A stretch of DNA of 64,000 bases from Calliopum simillimum. Its lineage: Eukaryota; Arthropoda; Insecta; Diptera; Lauxaniidae. A program made the position numbers and the translations under genes. Within the stretch, counting starts at the first letter, position 1. The number at the start of each line of letters is the position of its first letter. Shown here one piece after another: positions 54,801-64,000 of this stretch. The notes below the pieces were generated by a model. That model ran no database searches and was not told the origin of the DNA. It was given only the letters and a program-made list of their open reading frames with translations. The stretch lies in assembly GCA_951812925.1 (NCBI GenBank), contig OX638368.1, forward strand, positions 83,434,909 through 83,498,908, read 5' to 3'.

Positions 54801-55001
54801 TCATGGCCATGCCCATAGTTTCATTAAGAGGCATCATATTCAAAATACCCGCAGTGAAAAGAATTAAAAACTGTACTCTCCCAAACCCTAAAAGCATAAT
54901 AATCAGATACAAGTTAATAATAAATACATTTCGGAAAACAATGTGAATTTGTGGTATTTACCAATAGCTTTCATAATATCATCATAGCTTACAACATCCA
55001 T
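45801..55001 (-). CDS. SV2-like major facilitator transporter, complete, 10 exons
   Basis: Exons (minus strand): 54962-55001, 54726-54887, 54496-54658, 54301-54422, 53873-54173, 50104-50205, 49890-50037, 49544-49830, 45898-46025, 45801-45838. All introns have GT...AG ends, the phases join, and the total of 1491 nt gives 496 residues plus stop. The product is a membrane carrier related to synaptic vesicle glycoprotein 2; the substrate is unknown. Seen: MDVVSYDDIMKAIGFGR N-terminus; the MFS loop WGYLSDSVGRRK (76-87); PESPNYL (208-214) before the central loop; IGRKK (380-384), the second-half counterpart; stop after LYILPLE. Seven introns are 59-127 bp; intron 5 (3667 bp) and intron 8 (3518 bp) are swollen by mobile DNA. 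No interruption of the frame was found, so it looks functional. No clear polyadenylation signal was identified after 45801. Confidence 0.9.
46073..49530. mobile_element. Large insertion in intron 8 of the SV2-like gene
   Basis: The corresponding intron of the paralogue (61228-61287) is 60 bp; its 3' part (TAATAATTATATTTTAAG before the acceptor) is kept here, so about 3.46 kb has been added. The added DNA begins TAGAGATGAGCAAAATTAGTC with GTCTTG repeats and ACTGGTATTTGAACG (46128), and near its other end contains the inverted GTTCAAATACCAGT (49369), CTTGGTCTTGGTCACGATGA and CAACAATACTCAACAACC. These are the motifs of the small element at 3332-3670. So the insert looks like a larger, inverted-repeat-ended member of that family; within it lies a transposon-protein-like relic (46480-46745). 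The rest is AT-rich without recognisable genes. Confidence 0.6.
46480..46745 (-). pseudogene. Relic of an unnamed transposon-like protein, N-terminal piece
   Basis: On the minus strand a frame reads WAKAYKKKTLSLVAERTIP, ALLNRPGRSLKFF and ESSERSKRERLKSF. The GRPxKxFxxSSxRSKRRK-like signature is one I associate with the start of multi-copy uncharacterised insect and cnidarian proteins presumed to come from mobile DNA; the C-terminal signature of the same proteins appears at 50904-51790. The frame is short and surrounded by stops. This assignment is from memory of the pattern and needs a database search. Confidence 0.4.
50230..51790 (+). pseudogene. Relic of the same unnamed protein family, split by a TTAA element
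   Basis: Inside intron 5 of the SV2-like gene the plus strand keeps protein-like pieces: KVFKCQGVRDFSEFLDPADD (near 50268-50330), then 50904-51010 FLKFDSYEWESDKEFLEAR ending LLVVN, and from 51662 YAAEKGVKFIKDYKRKG followed by NQKQLLLQIVQDYQK. The last two are one frame when the 651 bp element at 51011-51661 and one TTAA are ignored. The LxVVNDxAExGVxLIxDF...QxxLLQxV pattern is familiar to me from uncharacterised multi-copy proteins. It is decayed upstream (several stops) and lies opposite to the host gene. Confidence 0.45.
51011..51661. mobile_element. 651 bp piggyBac-type MITE with TTAA duplication
   Basis: CCCCTTGAGACCGA at 51011 and TCGGTCTCAAGGGG ending at 51661 are inverted ends, and TTAA stands at both sides (51007-51010, 51662-51665). 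TTAA targets and CCC-starting termini are hallmarks of the piggyBac superfamily. Removing the element and one TTAA rejoins a protein-like frame exactly, which confirms the boundaries. It has no coding capacity of its own. Confidence 0.9.
51879..52303. mobile_element. 425 bp foldback
   Basis: GATGTGATGCTTGCACTTAT (51888) pairs with TTTGTGCAAGCATCAC (near 52277), ATACCAATCGATAGAGAAT with TCTATTGATTGGTAT, and AAAATGGGTCC with GGACCCATTTT. Arms are about 110 bp with roughly 80% agreement, spacer about 190 bp. Confidence 0.65.
52304..53872. other. Rest of intron 5, noncoding
   Basis: AT-rich DNA. ATCTTAATCTGCCTCGCTGGAGTAAAT (split: ATCTTAATCTGCC, TCGCTGGAGTAAAT) near 53690 and a variant ACCTTAATCTGACGCGCTCGAG near 53542 are a diverged direct repeat. 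Nothing coding recognised. Confidence 0.4.
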
Positions 55002-55257
55002 AATTGCACGTTTTATTATTTATTAGAATGACAGTTTAGATTTAAGTCAAAAGGAAATGTTTTTCTTTGGTTCAAATTCTACAAAACATTTTGAAGTTCA
55101 AATCAATGCGATATCGATAAAATTATTATCCAGCCCACATAGGGTAAATGGAAAATAATGTTCAAAACCTTTTAATGAAATAGATTTTTTAAATGAAACT
55201 GAATAAGAATTTTATTTTATTAAACAATAATCAACTATTACTATTATTTAAGCTGTT

Positions 55258-55503
55258 TTAAAGTTCTTTAAATAGATCCATATGCTTGAACTCATCGGGT
55301 CGCTTACTGAATGCCTCCAATAGTTGTAATTTTGTTTCATCCGTTTTGTAGTAGAACATTTGCAGTTGATTAGCTAAACACTGTTCTTCCTTTCCGCTCA
55401 GAACTTTATTGTCATATGCGCCACGCATTAAGATTATGCCTTTATCTTTCCTTTCAGTGTAATGAATCAGCTTAAGGCATTCAGAAGCATTTTCAGCGTG
55501 CAC
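55258..55503 (-). CDS. Terminal exon of an unrecognised gene
   Basis: An 81-codon frame begins right after a good acceptor (TATATATTTTAG at 55504-55515, minus strand) with valine (VHAENASECLKLIHY) and ends with a stop after MDLFKEL at 55258. Composition is protein-like (KDKGIILMRGAYDNK, CLANQLQMFYYK, AFSKRPDEF), soluble and helical, with no membrane segment, so it is not part of the transporter. It stops about 257 bases before the start codon of the SV2-like gene on the same strand. Upstream exons should lie to the right of 55503, but I did not find them among the repeats. I do not recognise the family. Confidence 0.5.
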   Translation of the reverse strand: MHAENASECLKLIHYTERKDKGIILMRGAYDNKVLSGKEEQCLANQLQMFYYKTDETKLQLLEAFSKRPDEFKHMDLFKEL

Positions 55504-55559
55504 CTAAAATATATAGTACATAAATACTGTTTTTGAATATGAAAAAGCTGGACTGAGAT

Positions 55560-55990
55560 AAATTTAAATTCTTTTACGTTCAAAAAAAATGTTGCCCCTT
55601 ACGACAAATATAAATAAATACTACGAATTGTAAGAGCAAGTTCTAAGCAAAAATTGGGCGAATTCGAAAGAAGGCGTTGCACCTCCCATACAAGCAAAAG
55701 CTTCAAAACGCTATGCTGAAAGCGTTTTTTGAGATAATCGAACTAAATTTTACTCAAACACTAAGAACAATAAATGTAAGCTCTGAGCAAAAACTGGGTG
55801 ACAAGAAGGCGTGGCACCTCCCATATAATCCAACTAAATTTCACTCGAATACTAAAGACTATAAATGCATGCTCTGAGCTTAAACTAGACGAACTCGGAC
55901 AAGAGGGCGTGGCACCTCCCATACAAGAAAAATTTTCAAAATACTGCAGTGTAGGGTATTTAAAGTTTGACCAGGCCAAAGGTTACACCC
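55560..55990 (+). repeat. Tandem gcgtggcac-type repeats
   Basis: About three units of 110-130 bp containing AAGGCGTTGCACCTCCCATA, AAGAAGGCGTGGCACCTCCC and CAAGAGGGCGTGGCACCTCC, each followed by CTAAATTTCACTCGAATACT-like sequence. They match the units behind the mini-me-like repeat at 30530-30930. Open frames here (55677-56022) arise from the repeat. Confidence 0.65.
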
Positions 55991-57198
55991 TTACTAGTTT
56001 TTTTTTGTTTTTTTTTTTTTAAATAACGAAAGTTGTTTCACTGAAACAACTCTAACTTTTGAATCAAACTTCAGATTATCCTAAAATTTTTACAGCTATC
56101 TTTTGAAAGTTAGTACTTACTAAAAGACAGTTTTTGGAATTTTTCAAAGATGGAGATATTATTTTAGTATAGTAAATTGAGAAAAGACCCTCCACTTTTC
56201 AGCTTCGTAGACCCATCCAGTGGAAGGCGTACAGTATTGAAAAACAACGCAATTTTTTACCATACAAATTTTATCTAAATAAAGCAAGCTGTTTGCGCCG
56301 TTCGATTTTTGAAAATTTTAGAAGAATTATATTCTCTCTATATAAAGATACTTGAAGAACATATGCTAATGAGAATTTAAAAATATTTAAAAAATAGATA
56401 AAATTACACCCAAATACGCATAGTACATACTTTAACTAAGTAGTTACCCTGAGAGCGACTTCGTTCGCCCCGTCCCGATACCCTTTAGGAACGTATGTAC
56501 TTAATCTCATCTATTTTCGTTAAAAAGTGTAGTAATGTTTTTCTTGTTTATCTTCTCTTCTTATACGAGCTAAAATTGAATGTACTTATGTATGGATGTA
56601 TGTTTGTTTATTTGTGGCCAAAATTCTCGAAAACGGCAAAAGCGACTTTAATAAAACTTGGGATACTGAGGCATTAGCATGAAATGAAGGATGAGCTTGG
56701 CCTTGACTTTGTAAATGCGTGGCACCGCCCTAAATTTTAAATTTAATCTGGTCATATCTCGTAAACCACTCAAGCTATTTTGACGAAATTTGGTAGGTGG
56801 GTACTCCTTATCAATGCCTTTTAACAGACTTAAAGTGGGTGGAGTCGAGGAAGTGCTACACCCACTTTTTAATCAATAAAAATTTTTATTCAATATAACT
56901 CGAAAACGGCTGCAACAATTTAATTCAAACTTAGGAGATGTTACCACTGGAAACAAGGATTGACATGTAACATGCCGTTATATTCGAAAAATACGTTGAA
57001 GGGCGTGGCACCGCCCACAAGAACATAGTACGCTGCAAAAAGAAAACTACTAAAGCAATCTCTCCGAGTTTAACTTTAGGGAGTCTACTTGCTGTTAGGA
57101 ATCTATGAACTGAAAGTGGGTGAAATATCGTAGGTGGGCGTGGAAACTCTCATTCAAGTAAAACACGTTATATGTTATTTCTCTCAAACGGTACAAGG
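55991..57198. other. Noncoding stretch with dispersed repeat fragments
   Basis: Fragments of the gcgtggcac family occur at 56705-56735, 56830-56870, 56998-57025 and 57125-57150, with AACTCGAAAACGGCTGCAACAA-type sequence between them. No gene recognised. Confidence 0.45.
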
Positions 57199-58902
57199 TC
57201 ACGGTGGTTTTTAAAAAAATTCAACTTTTTGAAATACCACCCGCGATTTTTTTCGGGGATAGTGTTGGGGGACCCTTCTAGTATCAGAATCCGGGAACCG
57301 CGAAATCGAACGTCCAGCCGTTTTTTTTTCGACATTTTAGTTTTTTTAACGATTTTTGAGAATGTCTCGGATTTATATACATATTATGTACACATATATA
57401 TGTATGTACGAATCCGAATCCGGTCTTAGAATTGCTCTATTACTTCTGGACTTTGAGATATCCTTACATATATGTATAAAGGACACCACTTTTTTTCCTA
57501 TTTTTGAAGTTATATAACAAGATAAGATAATATTATGCCGCAAAATCTAGTATGACAGTTAATAGCCCTAGTTTTTTTCTTGAAAACTCAATCAAACCGA
57601 TAACGATATCTTTTTTTTTGTCGGAGATATCTTTACCTAAAAAGTTAAAAAAGTGCAAAAACACGATTTTTGGCTATATTGGATGTTATATGCAGGACAC
57701 ACAAAATTCTTCTGTGAATTTCTATTACCAAAAGCATTTAGTGCTTTCTTTTGGCTTTCAATTGAGCTATTAAATGTTCATCTGCAATATTTCTCTGCAA
57801 AGTTATGTTAACTTTAAAATCACACCGTGAAACTTAAAGCGAAAAATCTCGGTTTTCGGCTATATTTGAGGTTGTATACAGTACGGACGAAATCCGTCTG
57901 CTCTTTTTTACTAACCGACACATTTAAAACCATTCTTTATCTTCAAAATGAGCTAACAAGTGGTCTGTTGTAATAGTTTTCTTAAAACTTATGACTATTT
58001 TAAGACGACATGTTGCAGCAATACGTATATAAGAAATACCCGTACACTAGACATCCCTGTGAGTTTGCACTTCATAATGTAATTTTTAAATGGTCATAAC
58101 TTTGTAGAGGAATATTGCAGATGAACATTTAATAGCTCAATTGAAAGCCAAAAGAAAGTACTAAATGCTTCTGGTAATAGAAATTCACAGAAGAATTTTG
58201 TGTGTCCTGCATATAACATCCAATATAGCCAAAAATCGTGTTTTTGCACTTTTTAAACTTTTTAGGCAAAGATATCTCCGACAAAAAAAAAGATATCGTT
58301 ATCGGTTTGATTGAGTTTTCAAGAAAAAAACTAGGGCTAGTAACTGTCATACCAGACTTTACGGCATAATATTATCTTATCTTGTTATATAACTTCAAAA
58401 ATAGGAAAAAAAGTGGTGTCCTTTATACATATATGTAAGGATATCTCAAAGTCCAGAAGTAATAGAGCAATTCTAAGACCGGATTCGGATTAAGCATCAA
58501 AAATCACATCTGGAATGACTATTGCTGTATCCGGTTTTTGTTTGTGTTTTTTTATATACGAAAAAACCGATTTTTTTTAAAAATAAATGGTGCGGAAACG
58601 ATACCTTTTATATGTATGTATGCATGTATGTATATATATATACATATATATATATTACACATATATACATATACAAGTATATATATGTACGTACATACAT
58701 ATATATGTGTACATAATATGTATATAAATCCGAGACATTCTCAAAAATCGTTAAAAAAACTAAAATGTCGAAAAAAAAAAACGGCTGGACGTTCGATTTC
58801 GCGGTTCCCGGATTCTGATACTAGAAGGGTCTCTTAACACTATCCCCGAAAAAAATCGCGGGTGGTATTTCAAAAAGTTGAAATTTTTTAAAAACCACCG
58901 TG
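57199..58902. mobile_element. 1.7 kb foldback element
   Basis: TCACGGTGGTTTTTAAAAAA at 57199 pairs with the right end at 58902. The arms (57199 to about 57832 and about 58079-58902) are almost identical over long stretches: CGGGAACCGCGAAATCGAAC with its complement near 58796, and a 73-codon frame that appears on the plus strand at 57552-57773 and again on the minus strand at 58129-58350 with two differences. The right arm is longer because of a TATATG/TACATA microsatellite at about 58595-58725. The arm phrase CCGAATCCGGTCTTAGAATT is shared with other foldbacks. The spacer is about 245 bp and noncoding. Confidence 0.85.
58595..58725. repeat. TA/ATGT microsatellite
   Basis: A run of TATGTATGTATGCATGTATG and TATATATATATACATATATA type sequence inside the right arm of the foldback; the left arm has only a short version near 57375-57410. 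Confidence 0.8.
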
Positions 58903-61007
58903 AGGTATTTTGATGCAGGTACTGCTTATCAATGGGCCTTGTAATAAACAAAAAGTGGGTGGAATCGAATAAGTGCCACGCCCTCTTTTTAACCATTCAA
59001 ATTTTGATTCAATATTTCTCAAAAACAGCTCCAACAATTTTAATGAAAATTTAAGGGATATCACCCCTGATTTCAAGAATTAATATGTGATATGCTGTTA
59101 TACTGGGAAAGAATGCCCACTTTTTACCAAAATACATATTTTGGTTAATTACTCAGGCAAAAAAAAAAAAATGGAATGAACTTCTTATTTCTTATATGCA
59201 GTCTTATGTACTTTTCGACGCTGCATCCGTCTTCATCAGCAGAACTGCCATTATACCTACAGGATTTTGCTTGAAGTTAAAGAAAACGCTGTGTTCAGTT
59301 TTACAGTGTAGCTACAAGAAAAGGCGAAATTCTTTTTTATTAATAACATCTAATAGCCAGTCTTTCTTATCAAAATATCCTTTCGGATTTTCCAAATAGG
59401 AGTTTTACTTTCCGAGTTATGATCCATTGAAGAAATTATATTTCAGCCCTCATACAAAAGACGAAGTTTGCTGAAAGCCCCCCATTTTGAAAGCTTATCG
59501 GTTTTGATTTTTAAGGTAAAAAAAATTTTTTTTTCGACCTCTAAATAATACGCTATTTGATTTTTTCATATTGCTCCGCCATTTGACGTCTGATCATCAA
59601 GTATATCGTTGTAAATGTCTTAATGTGGGCTATATTTCATTCATAAAAGTAATTTATCTCAAATGTTTTTTTTTGGCTAGATGTAATTATTATCTCAGTT
59701 TCTACCACCATAAGGTACCAAGGACACTTCATAAAATTTAAACCAATAAATAATCATAAAATTTATCTCTACAAACTCAAATTGTTGAAATTTAAGTAAG
59801 AAGTAATAGCGAATCTAAAACCTCAGTAAAAAATATGGGCTTACCATAGTGTACCAAATCTTATAATTTGCTTTAAATGGTTTCAGAAATAAGACGAATT
59901 TTATTTTCATAGGGCGTAGCACCGCCCATTTTTCCATTGAAAATTATTTTTCTCATTGTTCTTTGCATTTGTACCGAATTTTACCTATTTGCGTCAAGCA
60001 GTTTCAAAGAAATGATGAATTAGTTTTTAGGAGGGCATGGCACCATCCACTTTTAAGTGAAGAAATTTTTTCCCAATGGTTTTTACATAATTGTTTAATT
60101 TCAGCTATCTGCATCATATGGTTTCGGTGATATGAATAGTTTTCGTTTGGGGGGGGGGGCCTGTCCCACTTTTTTAGCCTATGACGTAGCCTTATGTTAT
60201 GGTTACACAATGTGAAAATTTCTTCAACATCGGCCAGTTAGTTTCCGAGCCAAACAAACAAAATCTCATTTTCATAAAATTTATTCTCGTTTTTTTTTTT
60301 TCATAACTTGAAAACTATAAAACATAGCTCAGAATTTCTACCCTTTTTGGAAATCAGCGCTGTCAAATTAATGGAAATTAATACCCATTTAAAACAAAAA
60401 AGAATAAAAATTTGACCACGCTCTAACTTCTTTTGGGACGTAGGCGTGTCCTTGGTCGGATTTTGTTCATACTCCCAGATTTTATTTATTTTAAACTAAA
60501 AAACATCTGTACCAAATTTCAAGAACCTAGTTCTATTATTTCTATTTATGACCGCCGTTCCATACAAACCCTCCCACTGTGCGGTGCCAGAATTTTGTAA
60601 TATCCCAGGCGAAGCCGAGGAAGTTTCAAATTAGAGTTTGTCCTGGAATCTCATCTGATAACAGAACTTTGAAAGTAAAAAGTCATGCAAATGGGATAAC
60701 TGATTTTGGAATTATAGGATTTTCCAAAAACACGGACGAAGCCGAAGGTATTTCGAAATAAAATGTACCCCGAAACCTTGCTATCTAAAATAACTATGGA
60801 AGAAAAAAAAATTTGCAAATCCGACAAATGGTTCTCGAGTTATGGAGACACAGATATACGTTGTATTTTATATAGTAGTATGATAACATTTTATGTACTT
60901 TAGAAACCCAACGGGAAAAATTTCAATCGCTTCCGAACCAAGCACTTTAAAATCGCTTGTCCCCTTTAAAATTTAGCACTTACACAATTATTTTTTTTAA
61001 GGCTGCA
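58903..61007. other. Noncoding stretch with dispersed repeat fragments
   Basis: Pieces of the gcgtggcac family lie at 58955-58985, 59910-59935, 60030-60055 and 60435-60560. A run of G at 60150-60161 interrupts one of them. No gene is recognised. Confidence 0.4.
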
Positions 61008-61946
61008 CTAATCCAGTGGTAAAATATACAATACTGCAACGCCTACTGAAAGATTATTCAGACATAACACTTTATTTTAATAAACAAAATAATTCTTACC
61101 CAAGTAGTATCCTAAGCCTATCAAAATTAATATGTCGCAATGTTCATCAAACAAAGCTAGGAAAGTATAAGCTCCAACAACTGCGCCCAAACGACCAATC
61201 ATAGAAACGAGACATACGGCTTTCGCTCTTAAAATATAATTATTAATAAGTTAAAAGGAAATTCATATATGTATATTTGAATACAACCTTTGACGTGTGG
61301 GTGTAAAATGCACTACACCAGTAGCCAACATGCCAATCGATATTGCAGGCAACGAAAGAAAAATGCAGAATATAGCAAGCAACACATGGATGTCCTCTAT
61401 ATGACTAAGGGTTATAGCCGCGACGCAGAAACAGCTTAATATAAAAACTAACATCATCGTTTTCTTTCTTCCAATGAAATGCAGAGAAATTCCTTGCAAA
61501 GTAAAGCATATTAAGTATGTTATACCCAAATAAATGGAATCTAATGCACTTTCGGTTTTAACGGAAGTACATTTCTAAAAAAAAAAATATTCGATTATAT
61601 AAATATTTATTTATATTAATATTTTTGTACTAACTATTCTTGTCTTACTTTCCGAAAAAGGATCAAATTTTGATATAAAAAAAGTGTCACAAAATCTACC
61701 TCCTTCAAAGAAACCAGTTTCATTAACAACGTGTCTGTGAAAACCCCGAATTGTTGGGTACCATATACCCATTCCATTAGCTCTATAATATAATAAGGGT
61801 TGTACTCAGCTGGAATTGAATGTGACAATGATTTTTTAACTTACATGAAAAAGAGCCCAAACATCATAGAACAGCTCAGTAAGAAATTCACAACAATGGG
61901 CTTGCGAAAGATTGGTAGGGTTTCTTCCCAGAATGCCTTAAGTTTG
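61008..61946 (-). CDS. SV2-like MFS transporter, exons 6-10 only
   Basis: Exons (minus strand): 61845-61946, 61635-61782, 61288-61574, 61100-61227, 61008-61045, of 102, 148, 287, 128 and 38 bp, exactly the lengths in the complete paralogue. Splice sites are GT...AG and phases join; the 703 nt end with stop after LYILPLD. Exon content matches closely (FWEETLPIFRKPIVVNFLLS, GMGIWYPTIRGFHRHVVNE, IGRKKTMMLVF, FTPTRQRAKAVCLVS-type junction), covering the second half of the transporter. The five upstream exons are not between 61946 and 64000; intron 5 is already 3.7 kb in the paralogue, so they probably lie beyond the window, although 5' truncation is possible. The intron here between exons 8 and 9 is 60 bp and gives the ancestral state for the insertion in the paralogue. 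Confidence 0.85.
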
Positions 61947-62099
61947 CTGCAAGTAGTAAAATTTAACATATGGATACATATTCAAGAAGAAAATCAGAAC
62001 TTATTTTATATGTTTCGGTGGCGTTTTTGAGCCATCCATTATGATATTTTCATCGATGAATCATCATAGAAGTAACACGAACATAAAGTGCTCTACTTG

Positions 62100-62600
62100 A
62101 AATTTTCCATAATGATTATTTCACATAAGTAAGATGGGAAGAAAATCAGAAGAAACCACTCTTGAATAAAAAAAATTCCAAAGCGTGAGGAAAGAAAACC
62201 CTGTAGGAAAAAGTATTTAGGCTATCCACAGCATTAAAGAAAAGATCCATAATTCACAACGCGTTGGTAGATTATCGAAACTAGGCATTCGAGACAGGTC
62301 GGATATCATACGAAAAACTAAATATCTGCCACGTACTTCAGCAGTGCACATTAATAGAAACCTCACCTAGTATAATGGAGTAAACATAAGTAATGAAAAT
62401 AAATTTTTTTAAAAAATTGTTGCAGCACAACGGAGAAATGCTGAAAAGGTTACTCTCGGTGCCTTTTTATTTGACTAACTGAATATAAAAAATCAAAACA
62501 TGCTGCTCGAAAGGAAAACGTTTTCCTATTACAACAAACGATGTTCAAGCGAACTGCTTACTTGGATTATAGGTAAAATTAATATTTCAAAAATAACTTA
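62100..62600 (+). pseudogene. Tc1-like transposase N-terminal relic
   Basis: Broken frames read GRKSEETTLE, AIHSIKEKIHNSQRVGRLSK near 62225-62280 and LGIRDRSDIIRKTKYLPRTS near 62282-62340, the arrangement of the paired helix-turn-helix region in Tc1-like transposases (GRPRKLSxRDxRxIxR). The later KKSKHAARKENV stretch near 62490 is like the linker to the catalytic domain. The catalytic domain is missing; the mariner fragment at 62688 follows instead. Confidence 0.5.
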
Positions 62601-62687
62601 ATTCGAGCGGTTTGCTAAGAGATGGCGTTACTTGATTGCATCGTTCCAATAATCCGAACATGCGTTGGAAAGCTACTGTCATTGTCA

Positions 62688-63274
62688 ATGGATCCATTAC
62701 GACAACCCGAAACGCAAACATTCATATGTGAAGCCCGGACAACCAGGACCTTCGCAGCCAAAGGCAAATATCAATGGTGCCAATGTAATTCTTTTTAATG
62801 CTCACAGGTGACCTTTATCGAACCCAACTGATCCGTTTAAATAGAGCCATAGCCTAGAAACGACCGGAATATGCGACCAGACACAGTCATAATTTTTCAA
62901 CATGACAACGCTCGGCCACAGGTTGGAAGACCGGTTAAAAACTATTTGGAAAATATTGGATGGGAAGTTTTAGCTCACCCGCCTTATAGCCCGGACCTTG
63001 CCCCGTCCGACCATCATTTATTTCGGTCTATGCATAACGCTCTCACCGGGATACGCTTCACTTCAGAACAGGGTATCAGAAATTGGCTTGATTTATTTTT
63101 GGCCTCAAAACCGGAGCAGTTCTTTTGGCGCGGAATCCATATGTTACCAGAAAGATGGGAAAAAGTAGTGGCTAACGATGGACAATACTTTGAATAATAC
63201 TATTGTACATGTTTTTCTTAAATAAACGTTCAAATTTTGAAAAAAAAACTGTACGAATTAAGTTATAGACCCAA
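62688..63274 (+). mobile_element. 5'-truncated mariner, 3' half
   Basis: From ATGGATCCATTACGACAACC the sequence parallels the mariner at 13510-14388, but the 5' half and left TIR are absent. The right end GTACGAATTAAGTTATAGACCC stops at 63274 before TA. The transposase part (62871-63197) has QHDNARPQ and SPDLAPSDHHLF with the second and third aspartates of DD34D both present, and ends EKVVANDGQYFE, so the catalytic residues that survive are intact, unlike those of the first copy. An in-frame stop (TAG near 62852) and the truncation make it inactive. Confidence 0.85.
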
Positions 63275-64000
63275 TAAACTTCGATAACACTTGTTTAGAA
63301 CTTTTTTTTTCTGTGGCACGTTTACAGAATAGTTTTTTTATAATCATATTTTTGTCTTAGAAAAATTATGTCAGATTTTCATAAAAATCGATTATGCTTG
63401 CATATAACTTTAATGACAGTCGTGCGATTATATTTTGTGAAACATAAATTTATGAATTATGATTTTTTATAAATTGTCTCCATTTTTAACAGCCAATTTG
63501 CATAGAAAAATTACGGCTTTTAGAGTAAACGGAGGCTTATTATTTTGAGGATCATTCAAAAATATGTGAAGTGGTCAGACAAAATCATACTGATGATTTT
63601 CATAACAGGACAAAATATGAATTTAACCCAGAAAGCCCTAACGTCCTTCTAGAAGGTTCCGGGACTTTGATCGGTATTTTGATGTTTTATTCTTATTAAA
63701 GCTTGTCGGTCGACTTAAATTTGATTTTAAACTGAAGTTTATATCCTAACAGAAGAGAAATGGCGGTTGTTTTATTCAGTTGTCGTTTAACAAGTGAGCT
63801 GTGCGGCTTATGCGTTAAGTCAAAATTTCATGATTTGGGTTTTTTGAGCCAAACGCTGTTTACATAACTTAAGATCAATTTTAGTCTGGCATAAAAATTA
63901 TTTTTGGCGAACCCTAAAAAACTTTGGCCCGAATATTTCCGAACTTAAATAACAATTATCTTTTTGAACTCTGGGACCCGAAATGCTATAACTTTGTCAA
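63275..64000. other. Noncoding stretch
   Basis: AT-rich DNA up to the window end; no exon of the SV2-like gene and no repeat pair recognised. Confidence 0.4.

Noticed and set aside
58522..58837. Frames of 64 and 99 codons at 58.5-58.8 kb
   Set aside because: They translate a TA/ATGT microsatellite and one foldback arm.

Overview
The window is eukaryotic nuclear DNA from an insect, most likely a higher fly. It is strongly AT-rich and packed with relics of eukaryotic transposon families. It has spliceosomal introns and carries a mini-me-like interspersed repeat (core 'ATTCTTGATCAGCGTC...GAGTCGATATAGCCATGTCCGTCTG', split here) typical of fly genomes. A tephritid-like fly is a guess; nothing in the sequence fixes the species.

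Host genes. The only host genes I can name are three members of a synaptic-vesicle-glycoprotein-2-like (SV2-like) major facilitator family, all on the minus strand. From right to left these are: the last five exons of one copy (61008-61946, 5' part not in the window); a complete 10-exon gene (55001 down to 45801, 496 codons, all splice phases consistent); and the first two exons of a third copy (15444 down to 15044, rest not found). The internal exons present in more than one copy have identical lengths (162 bp exon 2 in two copies; 102, 148, 287, 128 and 38 bp in exons 6-10 of two copies), so this is a tandem array from duplication. An unrecognised terminal exon (55258-55503, minus) sits just upstream of the complete gene.

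Mobile DNA, left to right: TIR and foldback elements (1.4-7.6 kb) including a maT-like relic and a nested Tc1 copy; a nearly intact CR1-group non-LTR retrotransposon (8.1-12.8 kb, minus) with one frameshift; an internally deleted mariner nested in a TA-flanked element (13.5-15.0 kb); foldback elements at 18.1, 20.2 and 21.3 kb, the last carrying a TA-flanked insertion; a piggyBac-like relic split by a 3.3 kb foldback whose arms are tandem ~140-160 bp units (25.5-29.8 kb); a Ty3/Gypsy element with one LTR only (31.2-36.3 kb, minus); Tc1/mariner-superfamily relics at 36.5 and 37.5 kb; a pogo-like TIR element (39.1 kb); nested foldbacks (42.0 kb); two tandem 1.1 kb elements with tRNA-like boxes (43.3-45.5 kb); insertions in introns of the complete SV2-like gene (46.1-49.5, 50.2-52.3 kb); a 1.7 kb foldback (57.2-58.9 kb); and a 5'-truncated mariner (62.7-63.3 kb).

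The most informative observations are nested insertions dated by their empty sites in opposite foldback arms, the compound foldback, the tandem tRNA-box element, a TTAA-flanked element splitting a relic ORF of an unnamed mobile family, and the SV2-like array. No rRNA genes, CRISPR arrays, bacterial operons or functional tRNA genes were seen.
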